Source: Zopfochytrium polystomum | Taxonomy: Eukaryota; Chytridiomycota; Chytridiomycetes; Chytridiales; Chytridiaceae | NCBI GenBank assembly: GCA_025765615.1 | Contig: JAIVFJ010000058.1 | Span: 248,001 to 312,000, forward strand | DNA: 64,000 bases | Reading direction: 5' to 3' | Shown here: positions 9,308 through 19,367 of the stretch, piece after piece | How the letters are laid out: the number at the start of each line of letters is the position of its first letter | How positions within the stretch are numbered: the first letter of the stretch is position 1 | Position numbers and translations under genes: made by a program | The notes under the pieces: model-generated | What the model was told of the DNA's origin: nothing | Database searches by the model: none | The model's input: only the letters and a program-made list of their open reading frames with translations

Positions 9308-9334
9308 CACCCTCTCCCACTACTCTCTGCCATC

Positions 9335-10258
9335 ATGTCTGACCCAAACAACACCTTCCCTGATGCAACTGCCTTCCAAGCCTTGATGGACCAATTACAA
9401 GCCCTCTCAAGACAGACACACCAACTTCAAGAACAAGTCCTTCACCAGCAGCACCAGCTTCAACAACAACTTCACCAACAAGAACATCAAGCTCTTCCCC
9501 TGCCTCAAGCCAACCAAGCAAGAGAGCCCAAGGTTCCCAGCCCTGACAAGTTCACTGGGCTGGCCAAAGACCTTAGGAACTTCATGGCCACTGTGGAGAA
9601 TGTCATCCTTCTCCAACCTTCAAGATTTCCCAGTGAGCAAGTCAAGGTTCTTTTCACAAGCACCCTCCTGTCTGGTCAAGCTCAATCATGGTACAGATCT
9701 CTCCCAAGCACACCCACCACCCTGCAAGAGCTCTGGGAGGGGCTGGAAGCTACCTTTGGTGACCCCTACGCATCTTGGACAGCAAGATCCAAGCTCAAGC
9801 ATATCAAGCAAGGAAAGCAATCTTGTGTGGCCTACACCAACCAATTCAAGCAACTAGCCAGAGACTCTGGATACAATGATGCAGCTCTGATGGAGCTGTA
9901 CCATGATGGTCTCCATGAGTCTATCCAAGACATGCTCTCCCAGTCTCTGCACATCCCTGAGACCTTGGAAGAGTACATTCTCCTTGCCATCAAGATTGAC
10001 AACAGACTCTACTCCAAGAGGCTGAAGCAAAGACAAGTAGGAACTACATCAAGACCTACCCCAGTTCCTCAAGCTCTTACAGTTCCTGAACCCATGCAAG
10101 TGGATGCAGTTGAGACACTTCCTAAGGGTCCTCTGAGCCAAGAGGAGAAAACAAGGAGGGCCCAGCAGGGACTGTGTTTTTACTGTGGCTCCAAGGAGCA
10201 TGCTGTCAAGGACTGCCCAAGGAAGAAGCACCCAAACTCCCAGGTCCAGGCTCACTGA
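9335..10258 (+). CDS. gag: Gag polyprotein, 307 aa
   Basis: Structural protein that forms the cytoplasmic virus-like particle. It starts at ATG 9335 (MSDPNNTFPD), 40 bp after the 5' LTR. A Gln/His-rich predicted coiled coil covers residues about 17-60; the retrotransposon capsid domain follows at about 65-220 (PDKFTGLAKDLRNFMATVENV, SWYRSLP, LKHIKQGKQS, YHDGLHESIQDML). A single zinc knuckle, CFYCGSKEHAVKDC (C-X2-C-X4-H-X4-C), near residue 280 binds RNA. The frame ends at TGA 10256-10258, which sits inside the predicted frameshift stem-loop. Pol lies in the -1 frame and overlaps the end of gag. Confidence 0.95.
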   Translation: MSDPNNTFPDATAFQALMDQLQALSRQTHQLQEQVLHQQHQLQQQLHQQEHQALPLPQANQAREPKVPSPDKFTGLAKDLRNFMATVENVILLQPSRFPSEQVKVLFTSTLLSGQAQSWYRSLPSTPTTLQELWEGLEATFGDPYASWTARSKLKHIKQGKQSCVAYTNQFKQLARDSGYNDAALMELYHDGLHESIQDMLSQSLHIPETLEEYILLAIKIDNRLYSKRLKQRQVGTTSRPTPVPQALTVPEPMQVDAVETLPKGPLSQEEKTRRAQQGLCFYCGSKEHAVKDCPRKKHPNSQVQAH

Positions 10259-10276
10259 GGGGCAATTCCCTGGACC
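10231..10276 (+). promoter_or_regulatory. -1 ribosomal frameshift signal between gag and pol
   Basis: C CCA AAC (10231-10237) fits the X XXY YYZ slippery rule in the gag reading phase. After a 5-nt spacer GGTCCAGG (10243-10250) pairs perfectly with CCTGGACC (10269-10276), leaving an 18-nt loop that includes the gag stop. Slipping one base back continues directly in the pol frame (LPGPGSLRG). Stem position and spacing match known retroviral signals; efficiency is untested. Confidence 0.72.
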
Positions 10277-13200
10277 CTCCTCCAAGCTGCCCCTGTTTCA
10301 TCACCACCACCAGCACCACAAACACCTCAGATTCCAAGCCCCACCAACTCACCATGGATGTCAAGATTCAACTCTCACCCAAGTCAACCATCACAACCAA
10401 GGCCCTTATAGACTCTGGATCATCCTGCAACATCATTGATGCCACCCTTGCCAAGTCTTGTGCCATTCCTACGATCAAGAAATCCACACCCCTCAAGGTC
10501 CACTTTGCCAATCATGCTCTGTTCAAGGAAATCAGCCATGAAACCAAGCTAAACCTCCACATCCAAGACTTTCCACCATCCATGGTCAATCTGGAAGTAT
10601 TGGATCTTGGCTCACCCACATTCTCTGTCATCCTGGGATTACCATGGCTGCAAGCCCAGAACCCTGCCATTGATTGGGTCACTGGTCAAATCCAACCTCC
10701 ACCAATTGGAACAGTCACCCAAAACTCAAGTCAAGCCCCCAAGTCTCATGCTCTCAAGCCCTTGATTCAAGATTCACAGCCAGCCAAGACTCAAGTTCCA
10801 CAGTTCACAGTTCACAGTCAAGATTCAAGTAGAGCTCATAGAGCTCACAGTCATGGCCATGACTCTTGTTCACAGAACCCACAGTCAAAGATTCAAGTAC
10901 CACAGTTCACAGTCCACATTCAAGATTCAAGTTCCACAGCTCACAGTCTTTGCCAAGAACAGAACTCTCAGTCAAAGATTCAAGAATCACAGTTCCCAGT
11001 CAAGAATTCAAGCCCCACTGCTGAAGAGCACAGGAACTTGGACCCATCAGACCTTTTGCTGGCATCCAAGCTACCAAAAGAATATCTCCCTTATGCTGAT
11101 GTGTTTTCCAAGACCAAGGCAGACCTGCTACCAGCTCAGAGGCCTTATGACTGTGAAATCCCACTCAAGGATGAAACTTGCAGCCCACCTTTCAAGCCAC
11201 TGTACCACCTCTCTCCACCAGAAGCCAAGGCCCTCCAAGAATACATTGAAGAAATGCTGAACAAGGGATTCATCCAACCTTCCAAGTCACCAGCTGGAGC
11301 TCCCATCTTTTTTGTCAAGAAGAAGGATGGGGGACTGAGACCCTGTGTGGACTACAGAGATCTCAATGAGATGACAGTCAAGAACCGCTATCCACTGCCT
11401 CTCATCTCTGAATTACTGGACAAACTGAGCCATGCAAGGATATTTTCCAAGATTGACCTCAGAGGTGCCTACAATTTGGTCAGAATTAAGCCCCAGGATC
11501 AATGGAAGACTGCCTTCAGATGCAAATACGGTCACTTTGAGTACTTGGTCATGCCCTTTGGACTTACCAATGCTCCAGCTATTTTCCAAGGCATGATGAA
11601 TGACATCTTCAGGGATATTCTGGACCTTTTTGTCATTGTCTACCTGGATGATATCCTGGTATTTTCATCTGACACTGCAAGCCATATGGGACATGTCAAG
11701 ACTGTCTTGGAGAGACTCAGACAGCATCACCTCTATGCAAAGCTGGAGAAGTGTGAATTCCACAAGACCTCCATTGAGTTTTTGGGGTTCATTGTGTCTG
11801 ACAAAGGGATCTCCATGGCACCAGACAAGATCCAAACTATTCTTGAATGGAAGGCTCCAAATTCCATCAAGGATGTTCAAAGCTTCCTTGGATTTTGCAA
11901 CTTCTACAGAACCTTCATTGCCAACTATTCTGCCATAGCCAAGCCTCTCACTGATCTCACCAAGAAGACCACCAAGTTTGAATGGACCCCAGCAGCAGAG
12001 CAAGCCTGGCTAGCTCTTAAGACAGCAACCACAAGTGCACCACTCCTTAAGCATGTGGATCCCTTGCTTCCCTTCACCTTGGAAACTGATGCCTCAGACT
12101 ATGCCCTTGGCGCTGTTCTGTCCCAGCCAAGCTCTCAGGACCCCTCTGCTCCTCTGCATCCAGTGGCATATTACTCCAGGAAGCTGAACAGTGCTGAGTG
12201 TAACTACACAGTCCATGACAAGGAGTTGCTTGCAATTGTGGAAGCATTCAAATTCTGGAGACACTACTTGGCTGGTTCTAAAGGCATCTCTGTCTATTCT
12301 GATCACAAGAACCTCACCTTCTTCAGGGCAAGGAGGTTGCTCAAGCAGAGGCATGCCAGGTGGGCTGAACTGCTCTCTGAGTATGACTTTAAGCTGTGCT
12401 ATTCTCCTGGCCACCTTAACACTGTGGCTGATGCCCTGTCAAGAAGAACAGACCTTGCACCTGAAGGGGGAGATGGTTTCACCCCACCATCCAAGACACA
12501 CCTTTCATTGCTTCCTGACAGTGTGTGGGCCCATGCTATTTCCAAGGACCCCAAGCCTCACAAGATTCAAATCAGCCAAGAAGAGGAAAAACTTGAGATA
12601 CTCAAGACAAGGCATGATGCAGCAACAGCTGGGCACCCAGGAGAGCACAAGACATATGAGCTTGTTTCCAGAGACTTCTACTGGCCAGGCATGAGGAAGT
12701 ACATCAAGAACTATGTCAGCAGCTGTGAAACCTGTCAAAGAAACAAATCCAGCAGACACAAGCACTATGGACTTCTGGAGCCCCTCCCAATTGCCATCAG
12801 CCCTTGGTCATCAATATCCATGGACTTCATTGTGAAACTGCCCCCATCCCATGGATTTGACTCTATCCTTGTTGTCATCTGCAGAAGGACAAAGTTGGCC
12901 CATTTCATCCCCTGCACTGAGAATATAGATGCACAAGGAACAGCAGACCTGTTTTTGCAGCACATATTCAGGCTCCATGGGCTGCCTCAGTCAATCGTCA
13001 GTGACAGAGGACCACAGTTCAGATCTCAATTTTGGAAAGCACTCACAGCAGCCCTTGGAATCAAGTCTCAACTGTCAACTGCTTATCACCCTCAGACTGA
13101 TGGACAAACAGAAAGAACAAACCAGACTCTGGAGCAGTATTTGAGGTGCTATGTCAGCTATCAACAGGATGATTGGCCCACCCTCCTTCCACTGGCAGAA

Positions 13201-13893
13201 TTTGCTCTCAACAATTCTCTCCACTCAAGCACCCAGCTATCTCCTTTCTTTGCAACCTATGGCTTCAATCCAAGAGGAGATCTTCTGGGACAAGAGACCC
13301 TATCCAATGTCCAAGCTCCTGCTGCGGCTTCACACTTACATAAGCTCAAGATCATCAACTCCTTCCTGGACTCCACCCTGAAGCAAGCCCAAGAAGATGC
13401 CTCAAGATTTGCCAACACTCACAGAATGGACCATGACCTTGCTGTGGGTCAGCAAGTTTGGCTTCTGAGGAAGAACTTGCAGACCAAAAGACCAAGTCCC
13501 AAGCTAGACAACCTCAAGTTGGGTCCTTTCAAGATCTTGGAGCAAATCAATCCAGTCACCTTCAAGCTGGATCTCCCTGCATCCATGAAGATCCACCCAG
13601 TTTTCCATGTCAGCCTTTTAGAGAAGTTTGTGGCCAATTCCATTCCAGGCAGAGTTGTTCCTCCTCCTCCTCCAGTTGAGGTAGAAGGTGAAGAGGAATT
13701 TGAGGTTGAACAAATCTTGGATGCCAAGTGGTTTGGAAGGACACTCAAGTTCCTTGTTAAGTGGAAAGGTTACTCAGATGCTGACAACACCTGGGAACCT
13801 GAGTCAAACCTCACTCACTGCCAAGACCTTCTGCTCAAGTTCAAGACCAGGTACCCCACCAAGTTGCAGAAGAGGCCTAAAAGGGGGAGATGA
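10231..13893 (+). CDS. pol: Pol polyprotein with C-terminal chromodomain, made by -1 frameshift
   Basis: The pol frame is open from before the slippery site to 13893 and has no ATG near its start, so it is most likely made as Gag-Pol. Domains in order: aspartic protease (LIDSGSSCNII, about 10402); a Ser/Gln/His-rich linker; reverse transcriptase (about 11080-11900, with LRPCVDYRDLN, MPFGLTNAP and the catalytic YLDD at 11641); RNase H (LETDASDYALGAVLSQ, about 12080); integrase with an H2C2 zinc-binding module (about 12620-12750) and catalytic D-D-E in SMDFIVK, VSDRGPQF and TERTNQTLEQ; then a chromodomain (VEQILDAKWFGRTLKFLVKWKGYSDADNTWEPESNL, split here only by position, about 13705-13830). 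No stop or frameshift interrupts it, and it ends exactly at the 3' LTR. Confidence 0.95.
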   Translation, partial: PKLPGPGSLRGNSLDPPPSCPCFITTTSTTNTSDSKPHQLTMDVKIQLSPKSTITTKALIDSGSSCNIIDATLAKSCAIPTIKKSTPLKVHFANHALFKEISHETKLNLHIQDFPPSMVNLEVLDLGSPTFSVILGLPWLQAQNPAIDWVTGQIQPPPIGTVTQNSSQAPKSHALKPLIQDSQPAKTQVPQFTVHSQDSSRAHRAHSHGHDSCSQNPQSKIQVPQFTVHIQDSSSTAHSLCQEQNSQSKIQESQFPVKNSSPTAEEHRNLDPSDLLLASKLPKEYLPYADVFSKTKADLLPAQRPYDCEIPLKDETCSPPFKPLYHLSPPEAKALQEYIEEMLNKGFIQPSKSPAGAPIFFVKKKDGGLRPCVDYRDLNEMTVKNRYPLPLISELLDKLSHARIFSKIDLRGAYNLVRIKPQDQWKTAFRCKYGHFEYLVMPFGLTNAPAIFQGMMNDIFRDILDLFVIVYLDDILVFSSDTASHMGHVKTVLERLRQHHLYAKLEKCEFHKTSIEFLGFIVSDKGISMAPDKIQTILEWKAPNSIKDVQSFLGFCNFYRTFIANYSAIAKPLTDLTKKTTKFEWTPAAEQAWLALKTATTSAPLLKHVDPLLPFTLETDASDYALGAVLSQPSSQDPSAPLHPVAYYSRKLNSAECNYTVHDKELLAIVEAFKFWRHYLAGSKGISVYSDHKNLTFFRARRLLKQRHARWAELLSEYDFKLCYSPGHLNTVADALSRRTDLAPEGGDGFTPPSKTHLSLLPDSVWAHAISKDPKPHKIQISQEEEKLEILKTRHDAATAGHPGEHKTYELVSRDFYWPGMRKYIKNYVSSCETCQRNKSSRHKHYGLLEPLPIAISPWSSISMDFIVKLPPSHGFDSILVVICRRTKLAHFIPCTENIDAQGTADLFLQHIFRLHGLPQSIVSDRGPQFRSQFWKALTAALGIKSQLSTAYHPQTDGQTERTNQTLEQYLRCYVSYQQDDWPTLLPLAEFALNNSLHSSTQLSPFFATYGFNPRGDLLGQETLSNVQAPAAASHLHKLKIINSFLDSTLKQAQEDASRFANTHRMDHDLAVGQQVWLLRKNLQTKRPSPKLDNLKLGPFKILEQINPVTFKLDLPASMKIHPVFHVSLLEKFVANSIPGRVVPPPPPVEVEGEEEFEVEQILDAKWFGRTLKFLVKWKGYSDADNTWEPESNLTHCQDLLLKFKTRYPTKLQKRPKRGR
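13879..13893 (+). promoter_or_regulatory. polypurine tract
   Basis: AAAAGGGGGAGATGA, nearly all purine, directly abuts the 3' LTR; it would prime plus-strand DNA synthesis. It overlaps the last codons of pol. Confidence 0.85.
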
Positions 13894-14246
13894 TGTTATG
13901 AATCACCCTCTGGAAACCTCTGGAACCTTCTAGAACATTCCTTCATGGAACCTTCTGGAACCTTCTGGAACCTTCTAGAACATTCCTTCATGGAACCTTG
14001 TGGAACCTTCTGGAACCTTCTTTGCTTTCCTGACTTGTCTTGTTGTCATTGGTATCATTGGTATCATTGTATTACTAATTGCTCTTTCTGGAACTTTCTT
14101 GGAGTCTTGACAAGGAACACTCTCAAAAGGTATAAAAGGGGGATGGGGGACCTGTCCCATCCCTCAAGTGAATTATTGTTTCCAATACAATCATCACTCC
14201 TCTCAGTTCCTTGTCTGCCTTGTCCTGTCCTGCCCTGTTCCTGACA
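13894..14246 (+). repeat. 3' LTR, 353 bp
   Basis: Same sequence as the 5' LTR except for one fewer 45-bp unit and about one substitution (CATTGTATTAC against CATTGCATTAC). It matches the solo LTR in length. Confidence 0.97.
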
Positions 14247-14251
14247 CCTCC

Positions 14252-14611
14252 CGCCCATTACTTGTTCCAAGCAAACCTTCAGGAGCGTGCTTGCCATAAC
14301 CAATCTGTCATGGAGGCTGCCCCACTAGCTGCAACGAATCACAACATCAACATCATGGTCCAAACCCCTTGGTGATTGTGAGGTGCATTGTGGACACAAT
14401 TGAGGATCTTGTCGAATGGATCATCTCAGATGAGCAGCATCATGAGGCTTGCATGGCCATCTTTCGTCGGGAGTGCATCAGCTTGGAGTCGCTTGCGTAC
14501 ATCTCAGTTGACGCTCTGAAGGGCTCAAATCCGTTGGTTACGCTGCTCGTTTGGCTTTGTACAGCGGGGAGGAGTCTGACTTTATTCTGTGAACCCCCAC
14601 CAGACAAATAA
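14252..14611 (+). pseudogene. remnant of the accessory gene of a second two-gene transposon
   Basis: After the chromovirus the frame AHYLFQANLQERACHNQS...MVQTPW, then after a one-step frame change VIVRCIVDTIEDLVEWIISDEQ...CISLESLAYISVDALKG, resembles the C-terminal SAM-like part of the accessory gene at 6625-6827: an E-W-[IL]-IS start, then L-xx-L and a [ED]-x-LK-x-[AS] helix. It ends at TAA 14609-14611, facing the transposase remnant on the other strand, the same layout as in the intact element. The gene is interrupted by the 5.35-kb chromovirus and has at least one frameshift. Confidence 0.5.
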
Positions 14612-15473
14612 ATCCCATTTGCCATATCTCTCATAATGACATCACAAACCATCAAAATGAGATCATGGTGATCATAAAGGTCGTGGAGGTGTGCTTCAAA
14701 TTGGCGGAGCTCAGCTTTGATGACTGAGAACACCTCTTCGATGGGGTGGAGAAAAGGGCAGTTTGGGGGAAGATATACCAATCACACCACAATCCACACA
14801 AGCTTCGTCGACTCAATGATCATGGTGAATCCGTGTGTTGTCCAGGACAATAGCTTCATCCTCGTTCATTACAGGTAGCAGCACATGGACAACAAAGTGG
14901 AGGAAGTTGTCGGCAGTGGCAGAACCCTCAACTGTGCAACTAGCCTGAATTCCAGACACACCCAAAGCGGCAATCAGCGTAGTGCTCTCGCCGCAAATAC
15001 CCATCTGTCATACCAGAGCCTGTGTGCCGCAAGGAGAGTAGCTGTATGCCTGTTGAAGCTTTGTCATCGACTCTCGTTTCATCAACGAAGACGGACTCGC
15101 AGCCAATCAGTTCCTCATCCATCAAGCAATGGAAGCTGGCAATCGCCTCTTCAGATCCCAGCTTGTTGGAGAACAATATAGAACTCGTGTTAGATCTTGT
15201 AAGAATAAGCAGGGAGAGCAGGTGTGATCCAAATCCAACCATACTTTTTTCTTGTGAAACTGAGGTACGTTAAGCCCGCTTGTATTACTTTTGTGGATAC
15301 GCATATTCAAGCCGCTCTGACAGCCGGCTTGCTATCTCATCCTGATACATCTGGGGCCGCTCACGCGTAAGAGCTTCAATAAAGTCCAAGTCCTTGTGGG
15401 TGAGGGACATTGGATGTCCACTTCCGACAGAGCAAGGGGCTGTATGTGTTTCCCACCTCTCATACACAGCCAA
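14600..15473 (-). pseudogene. degenerate Tc1/mariner-type transposase
   Basis: Recognisable pieces on the minus strand, in order: a helix-turn-helix part (SLTHKDLDFIEALTRERPQMYQDEIASRLSERL, near 15300-15400), VFVDETRVDDKAS (first catalytic D, about 15080), TTLIAALGVSGIQAS...AIVLDNTRIHH (second D, about 14830) and VYLPPNCPFLHPIEEVFSVIKAELRQF (catalytic E, about 14740). Frames change several times and stops intervene, so the gene is dead. The motifs place it in the same superfamily as the transposase at 6842-7922, but the sequence is clearly divergent. Confidence 0.75.
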
Positions 15474-16150
15474 AGTTTTTCCTCACGGATTGCTTGAAGA
15501 TTACGAAACGTTCAGCCAGCTTCTTCGTTGTTGGGGCGTCGGGGCTATGGTAGCAGGTGTACACCCATTGGAGATGCGTTTGCCTCTCATTGCTGTGGAG
15601 GATGACGGTGGTGGAGGCGCAGTGGAGGCAGTTGAAGTGGTGGAGGCAGGAAGGCGCGAATGGGGCGGCAGATGACCTCTTGGTGGCGAAGTCTCAATTT
15701 GGCAACCTCCGAAAACAGACTCCTGTGACGCAAGAAACTGCACAGTATCAGCAGCATGATTGCAATGCAACTGCAATGCAATCACATCGCAACTCTGTTG
15801 TAACTGCACCACCAAAGCGACGAGGAAACCAAGGTCCAAGGGAAATTGCTATAAGTGCAGCGTACTTCAACGGAAAATAAGCAAGTGGTAAATTCCGCTT
15901 CCATGAGGCAGTTTCTGCCGGTAAGCCTCAGCCCACTGGGTTCCGTCGCCATCACAGAACGGAGTGGGCGAAGCCAAACCGACAACGCCCAACCCAGACA
16001 CGGAAACAAAAAACAGCAAACAGTATCCACTCACCCATGGGTTAGTCAGCTGAGTGAACCTGCCCATTGAAAAAACAAGAAATTGACATCCGACCGTAAG
16101 TGAAACACCGCTTTCTGTTGCCCTGCTTCCCAGCCTGCGTTGAAACCTTC
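15474..16150. other. no confident gene; probable edge of the second transposon
   Basis: Low-complexity GGTGGAGGC-type sequence and short open frames occur without family motifs. No inverted repeat pairing with the 8.4-8.9 kb flank was found by eye. Confidence 0.3.
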
Positions 16151-16870
16151 TACCAGTCACCCGAAGCAGCTCCACTCGAGGAGTTGGCGCAACTAATTAT
16201 CGTGAGCAATCGCCCAATCTCATCTCCCTCGTTAAGACTTACTTAACTTTGCCTCCCTATAGGCCCTCTAAACAAAGAACGTAAGCCTTTCACCCAACCA
16301 TAACAGTACACTCATCCTCATCACTCGAATAAAACTAAAAATAACATTTAGCCGCTGCGGCTAGGACAAGTACGCAATCTCTTTACGTTAAATTTTTTCT
16401 TTTTCTTTCCGATTGCTCGCTGGCTGACTTCGTCATCCCACATTTTCCCTTCCTGAAGCCCCCCGAATCGCCTCCATCGTTGGTTCAACTCGTGAGTTGC
16501 CGCCGCCTTCCTTTCCTTCTTTCTCGTATAATACTCACTCCTCTTGCCTGACCCAGGTCCCTTGAACAAAGAACGTAAGTCTTTCATCCAACTGATTCGG
16601 CAACTCCTTTTTTTTCTCGCTTGCTCCGGCTTGCTGACTTCGCGAACCCCACACCAAATCCTTCTTGAAGCCGTACGGGTCGCCTCCAGTGTTTCCCGTG
16701 AGTTGCCACCTGCGTTTTCCTACTTTTTTCTCTCCTAATACTTAAGCCGCTTTGCCTGACGCAGGCGCCGTGAACAAACAACGTAAGCCTTTCTTCGACT
16801 TTAGCAAAAACTGATCCCCAGCCCTCGAACAAAATAATCTTTCAGCCGTTGCGAGGAGTGCCTCCAAAAG
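16150..16870 (+). repeat. three diverged tandem units with 18-nt exon-like boxes
   Basis: Units of about 200-290 bp repeat phrases such as CTGACTTCG, TCGCCTCC and GTGAGTTGCC. Each ends in an 18-nt box preceded by AG and followed by GTAAG: 16263-16280, 16557-16574 and 16765-16782, with the shared core GAACAAAGAAC or close variants. This could be a duplicated 3' end of a spliced gene: read in the phase of a preceding exon-like stretch (about 16132-16199), each box starts with two codons and then a stop. No protein is recognised. Confidence 0.45.
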
Positions 16871-18929
16871 GGTAAATATCTCACATTTCTTTCGGTGAAA
16901 ACTTTTAACATTCTTTACCCCCTTTGACAACGAATAAAGGCACGACGCTAATCGCCAGGAGCAACGCTTAGTCCAACTCCGCTGTGGCAAGATGTTCGTC
17001 GACAGGTCAAAGGAGCTTCCATTTTTATTTGTTTTGTTGTGTGCGATTTGGTGTGTCAATCAATCTTGTGTGTAACAATGGAATCTTAAGTCTTCAACAT
17101 TTTGATTCGCTGTCCCGGCAATGTGTGAAGAAAGTGAGAGAGGCGCAGTTGGAAACGAGCGGACCTGTTTCCCCTTTCCAGGGTTTCCAATTTAGCGCCC
17201 CAAACCGAAGTATTAATACAGTACGGGAATGTTCCCGTGTAAAACAATATTTTCCGTTGGTTGAACAGTGTTTGAAAACAGAATTCCCTAGCGATTCTCT
17301 CTTTCTTCGCATCACTTTTGAGCAGAATCAGACACAATCGTCGATCAAGTCGCCCAGTATGTTCGTCAAACCACCAACCGGTCTCAACTTGATCCGCGAA
17401 CAAAGGCACGCACAGTCCCCGACCATCGCTTCGCTCAGCGTCGCCCGCCCGCGCCGCGTTTGCAGTCTCCGCATCGATCGCGATCGACGACGGCTGAGAT
17501 GGAAGCTGACAGTGATGACGAAGAGTTTGGCGGAAGTGGCGGAGGTGGCGGCGGTGGCGGCTGCGACTTAGCGGCGTCGACGTCGGGCAACGAGGGTGGG
17601 ATCGATGCCCGGAGCGACGAGGGGGCGCATGAATTCGGCGGCTTCGCGTGGGCGCGGTCGCTTCCACAGACATCTTCGGGACCATAAGAGGAAGTTGTTG
17701 GATGGAAGTCGACAACGGCCGCGACGTGGGCGGCATGGCATTGTCGAGCCGTGAGAGCCACGACGGTGATAATTTCGACAGGGCAGATTCGACAGCGGCC
17801 CTGGCGTCACCAGCAGCAGCGCCGGTGCCACAGTCTCCGGGGTCCCAGCGGTAAATTGCAGCGACACCTGCCGCCGACGTTGAAGGCGATCACGACAGCA
17901 GCGATGGCGATAACGGCGACGTTGAGGGCGACGAGAAGACGAGTTCGAGGACGAGGATGACGGCAGCCCCGGCGACGCTGAAACGCCATAAGCAGTAACG
18001 GACGTGAAGGAGCGGCCATGCTCTCGCTTAAAGCCTTGCTTCGTCTGCTCGGGTGGCATCAGGGAATATGAAGAACGTGAGGTGGGTTTTCTTGTTGCAA
18101 AGGCAGTTTGATGTTGCTTTTTCCTCGATCAGCCATCCCTTAGCAAGATCACTCCCACGACGAATCCCCTGGGGGAGTGGCTCTGCACGTGACTGGATTC
18201 CCCTCTGCCACCGACGCCTCCTTTCGCCGCGGCATCAATCCCGTGCATCAGCCGCGAGCCCGCCGGTTCAAGCCGGAACCAGAAGTGCAGGGCGCGAGAT
18301 TTGAGTCTGCGCTTGACGGTGTGGTGCCAGGCGGTAAGGTTATGCTGCTGGTTGACTCTGTCGGTGATGGTGGATGAAGGTGGGGACTGTGAGGTTCGGC
18401 GACTCGTTGAGGGAGAGTGGCGCGAGTACAATCGAGACTATGCGGCAACTGCATTGTTGAACCTAAGAAATCGTTTTTCTTTCGAGCGGGGCGATCCTCG
18501 AGCTAATGACGCCGGATTTTTTGTTTGTTCATGTTTTACGACGTATTGCAAAAGAAATTCACGGATGTCTTGTTGGACGTCAGCGAATGTCGTGAAAACG
18601 AGCGCACTTGTTATTTCCTTCCAAGGGTGGAACACCCTACAGAACTACTCTACTGACTTTCAAAATTTCCGGGGGTGTAGATTGGCAAAATGCCAATCTA
18701 AAATGACGATATTTTGGCGTCCGTCCCAAATCTTCAAAGCCTCGATTGGCAAATTCCTTTATGGGCACACAGTACACATGCCGATCGCGCTTGTCCGCCA
18801 CGCATTATGTAAGCTGCCAGTCACCTCGCCCTCACCACCCACTCAACGCACACTCGCTCATCAAACACACACACACACACACAAACCCCCTGAAAAGGCT
18901 CAACCCCCCATCACGCAAAACGAACAGCA
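16871..18929. other. no confident gene
   Basis: One Asp/Glu/Gly-rich plus-strand frame starts at ATG 17499 (MEADSDDEEFGG, then poly-Gly) and runs to 17687, but it is short and low-complexity. The last few hundred bases are probably the promoter of the cerato-platanin gene at 18930; a short CA run lies near 18870. Confidence 0.35.
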
Positions 18930-19367
18930 ATGCAATTCAAGGCCATCCTCGCCGTCGCCGCCGCCGCCGCCGCCACTTCCGCCCCGTCCGCTCTCGCGTC
19001 GCCCCTCCACCGCCGCGACGACGTGTCCGTCGCCTACGACCACAACTACGACCGCGCGACCGACCTGTCCCTCGCAAGCGGCACGTGCTGCGACGGCAGC
19101 AACGGCTTGCTGACAAAGGGCTACTCGTCGATCGGCGTCCTGTCCGCCTACGCCGCCGCGTCGCCGTACGTCGGCGGATGGAACTGCGGCAAGTGCTACA
19201 CCGTGTCGTACAACGGCCGCTCTGTCAATGTCATTGCGGTCGACCTCGGAAACTCCTTTGTCATGGGCGAGGACGCCATGAACGACTTGGCCGGCGGTCA
19301 GGCTGAGGCGCTCGGTCGCGTCGCCGCCGGTCGAGGTGGACCCGTCCGTGTGCGCCCTGTGATTTGA
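18930..19367 (+). pseudogene. cerato-platanin copy 1, C-terminus frameshifted
   Basis: A secretion signal (MQFKAILAVAAAAAATSAPSALA) is followed by the cerato-platanin domain (VSVAYDHNYDRATDLSL, CDGSNGLLTKGYSSI, GGWNCGKCYTVSYNGRSVNVIAVDLG, AMNDLAGGQAEALGRVAA). Compared with copy 2 (25876-26328) it lacks two to three residues at GGWN(SPN)CGKC and five bases near 19323, which shifts the frame and removes the conserved final Cys-Gly-Leu. It is either a recent pseudogene or a variant tail. Cerato-platanins are small secreted double-psi beta-barrel proteins of fungi that bind chitin oligomers and can loosen polysaccharide; some elicit plant defence. Its 3' flank is copied in inverted orientation next to the fragment at 24764. 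Confidence 0.8.

Larger units (their letters stand above)
8897..14246 (+). mobile_element. full-length Ty3/gypsy chromovirus, TSD CCTCC
   Basis: A 5,350-bp LTR retrotransposon with TG...CA LTRs at both ends and a perfect 5-bp duplication CCTCC (8892-8896 and 14247-14251). The order LTR, primer-binding site, gag, pol (protease, reverse transcriptase, RNase H, integrase, chromodomain), polypurine tract and LTR is complete. Both frames are open and the LTR bodies are almost identical apart from one extra 45-bp unit in the 5' copy, so the insertion is young and possibly competent. The C-terminal chromodomain places it among the chromoviruses. Confidence 0.97.

Noticed and set aside
10174..10230. 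Pol translated independently from its own start
   Set aside because: The first codon of the open frame is GTG and the next ATG is far inside. The slippery site and stem-loop explain expression without a separate start.
14369..14611. An independent small host gene
   Set aside because: Its position facing a decayed transposase and its similarity to the accessory gene of the intact transposon make it a transposon remnant.
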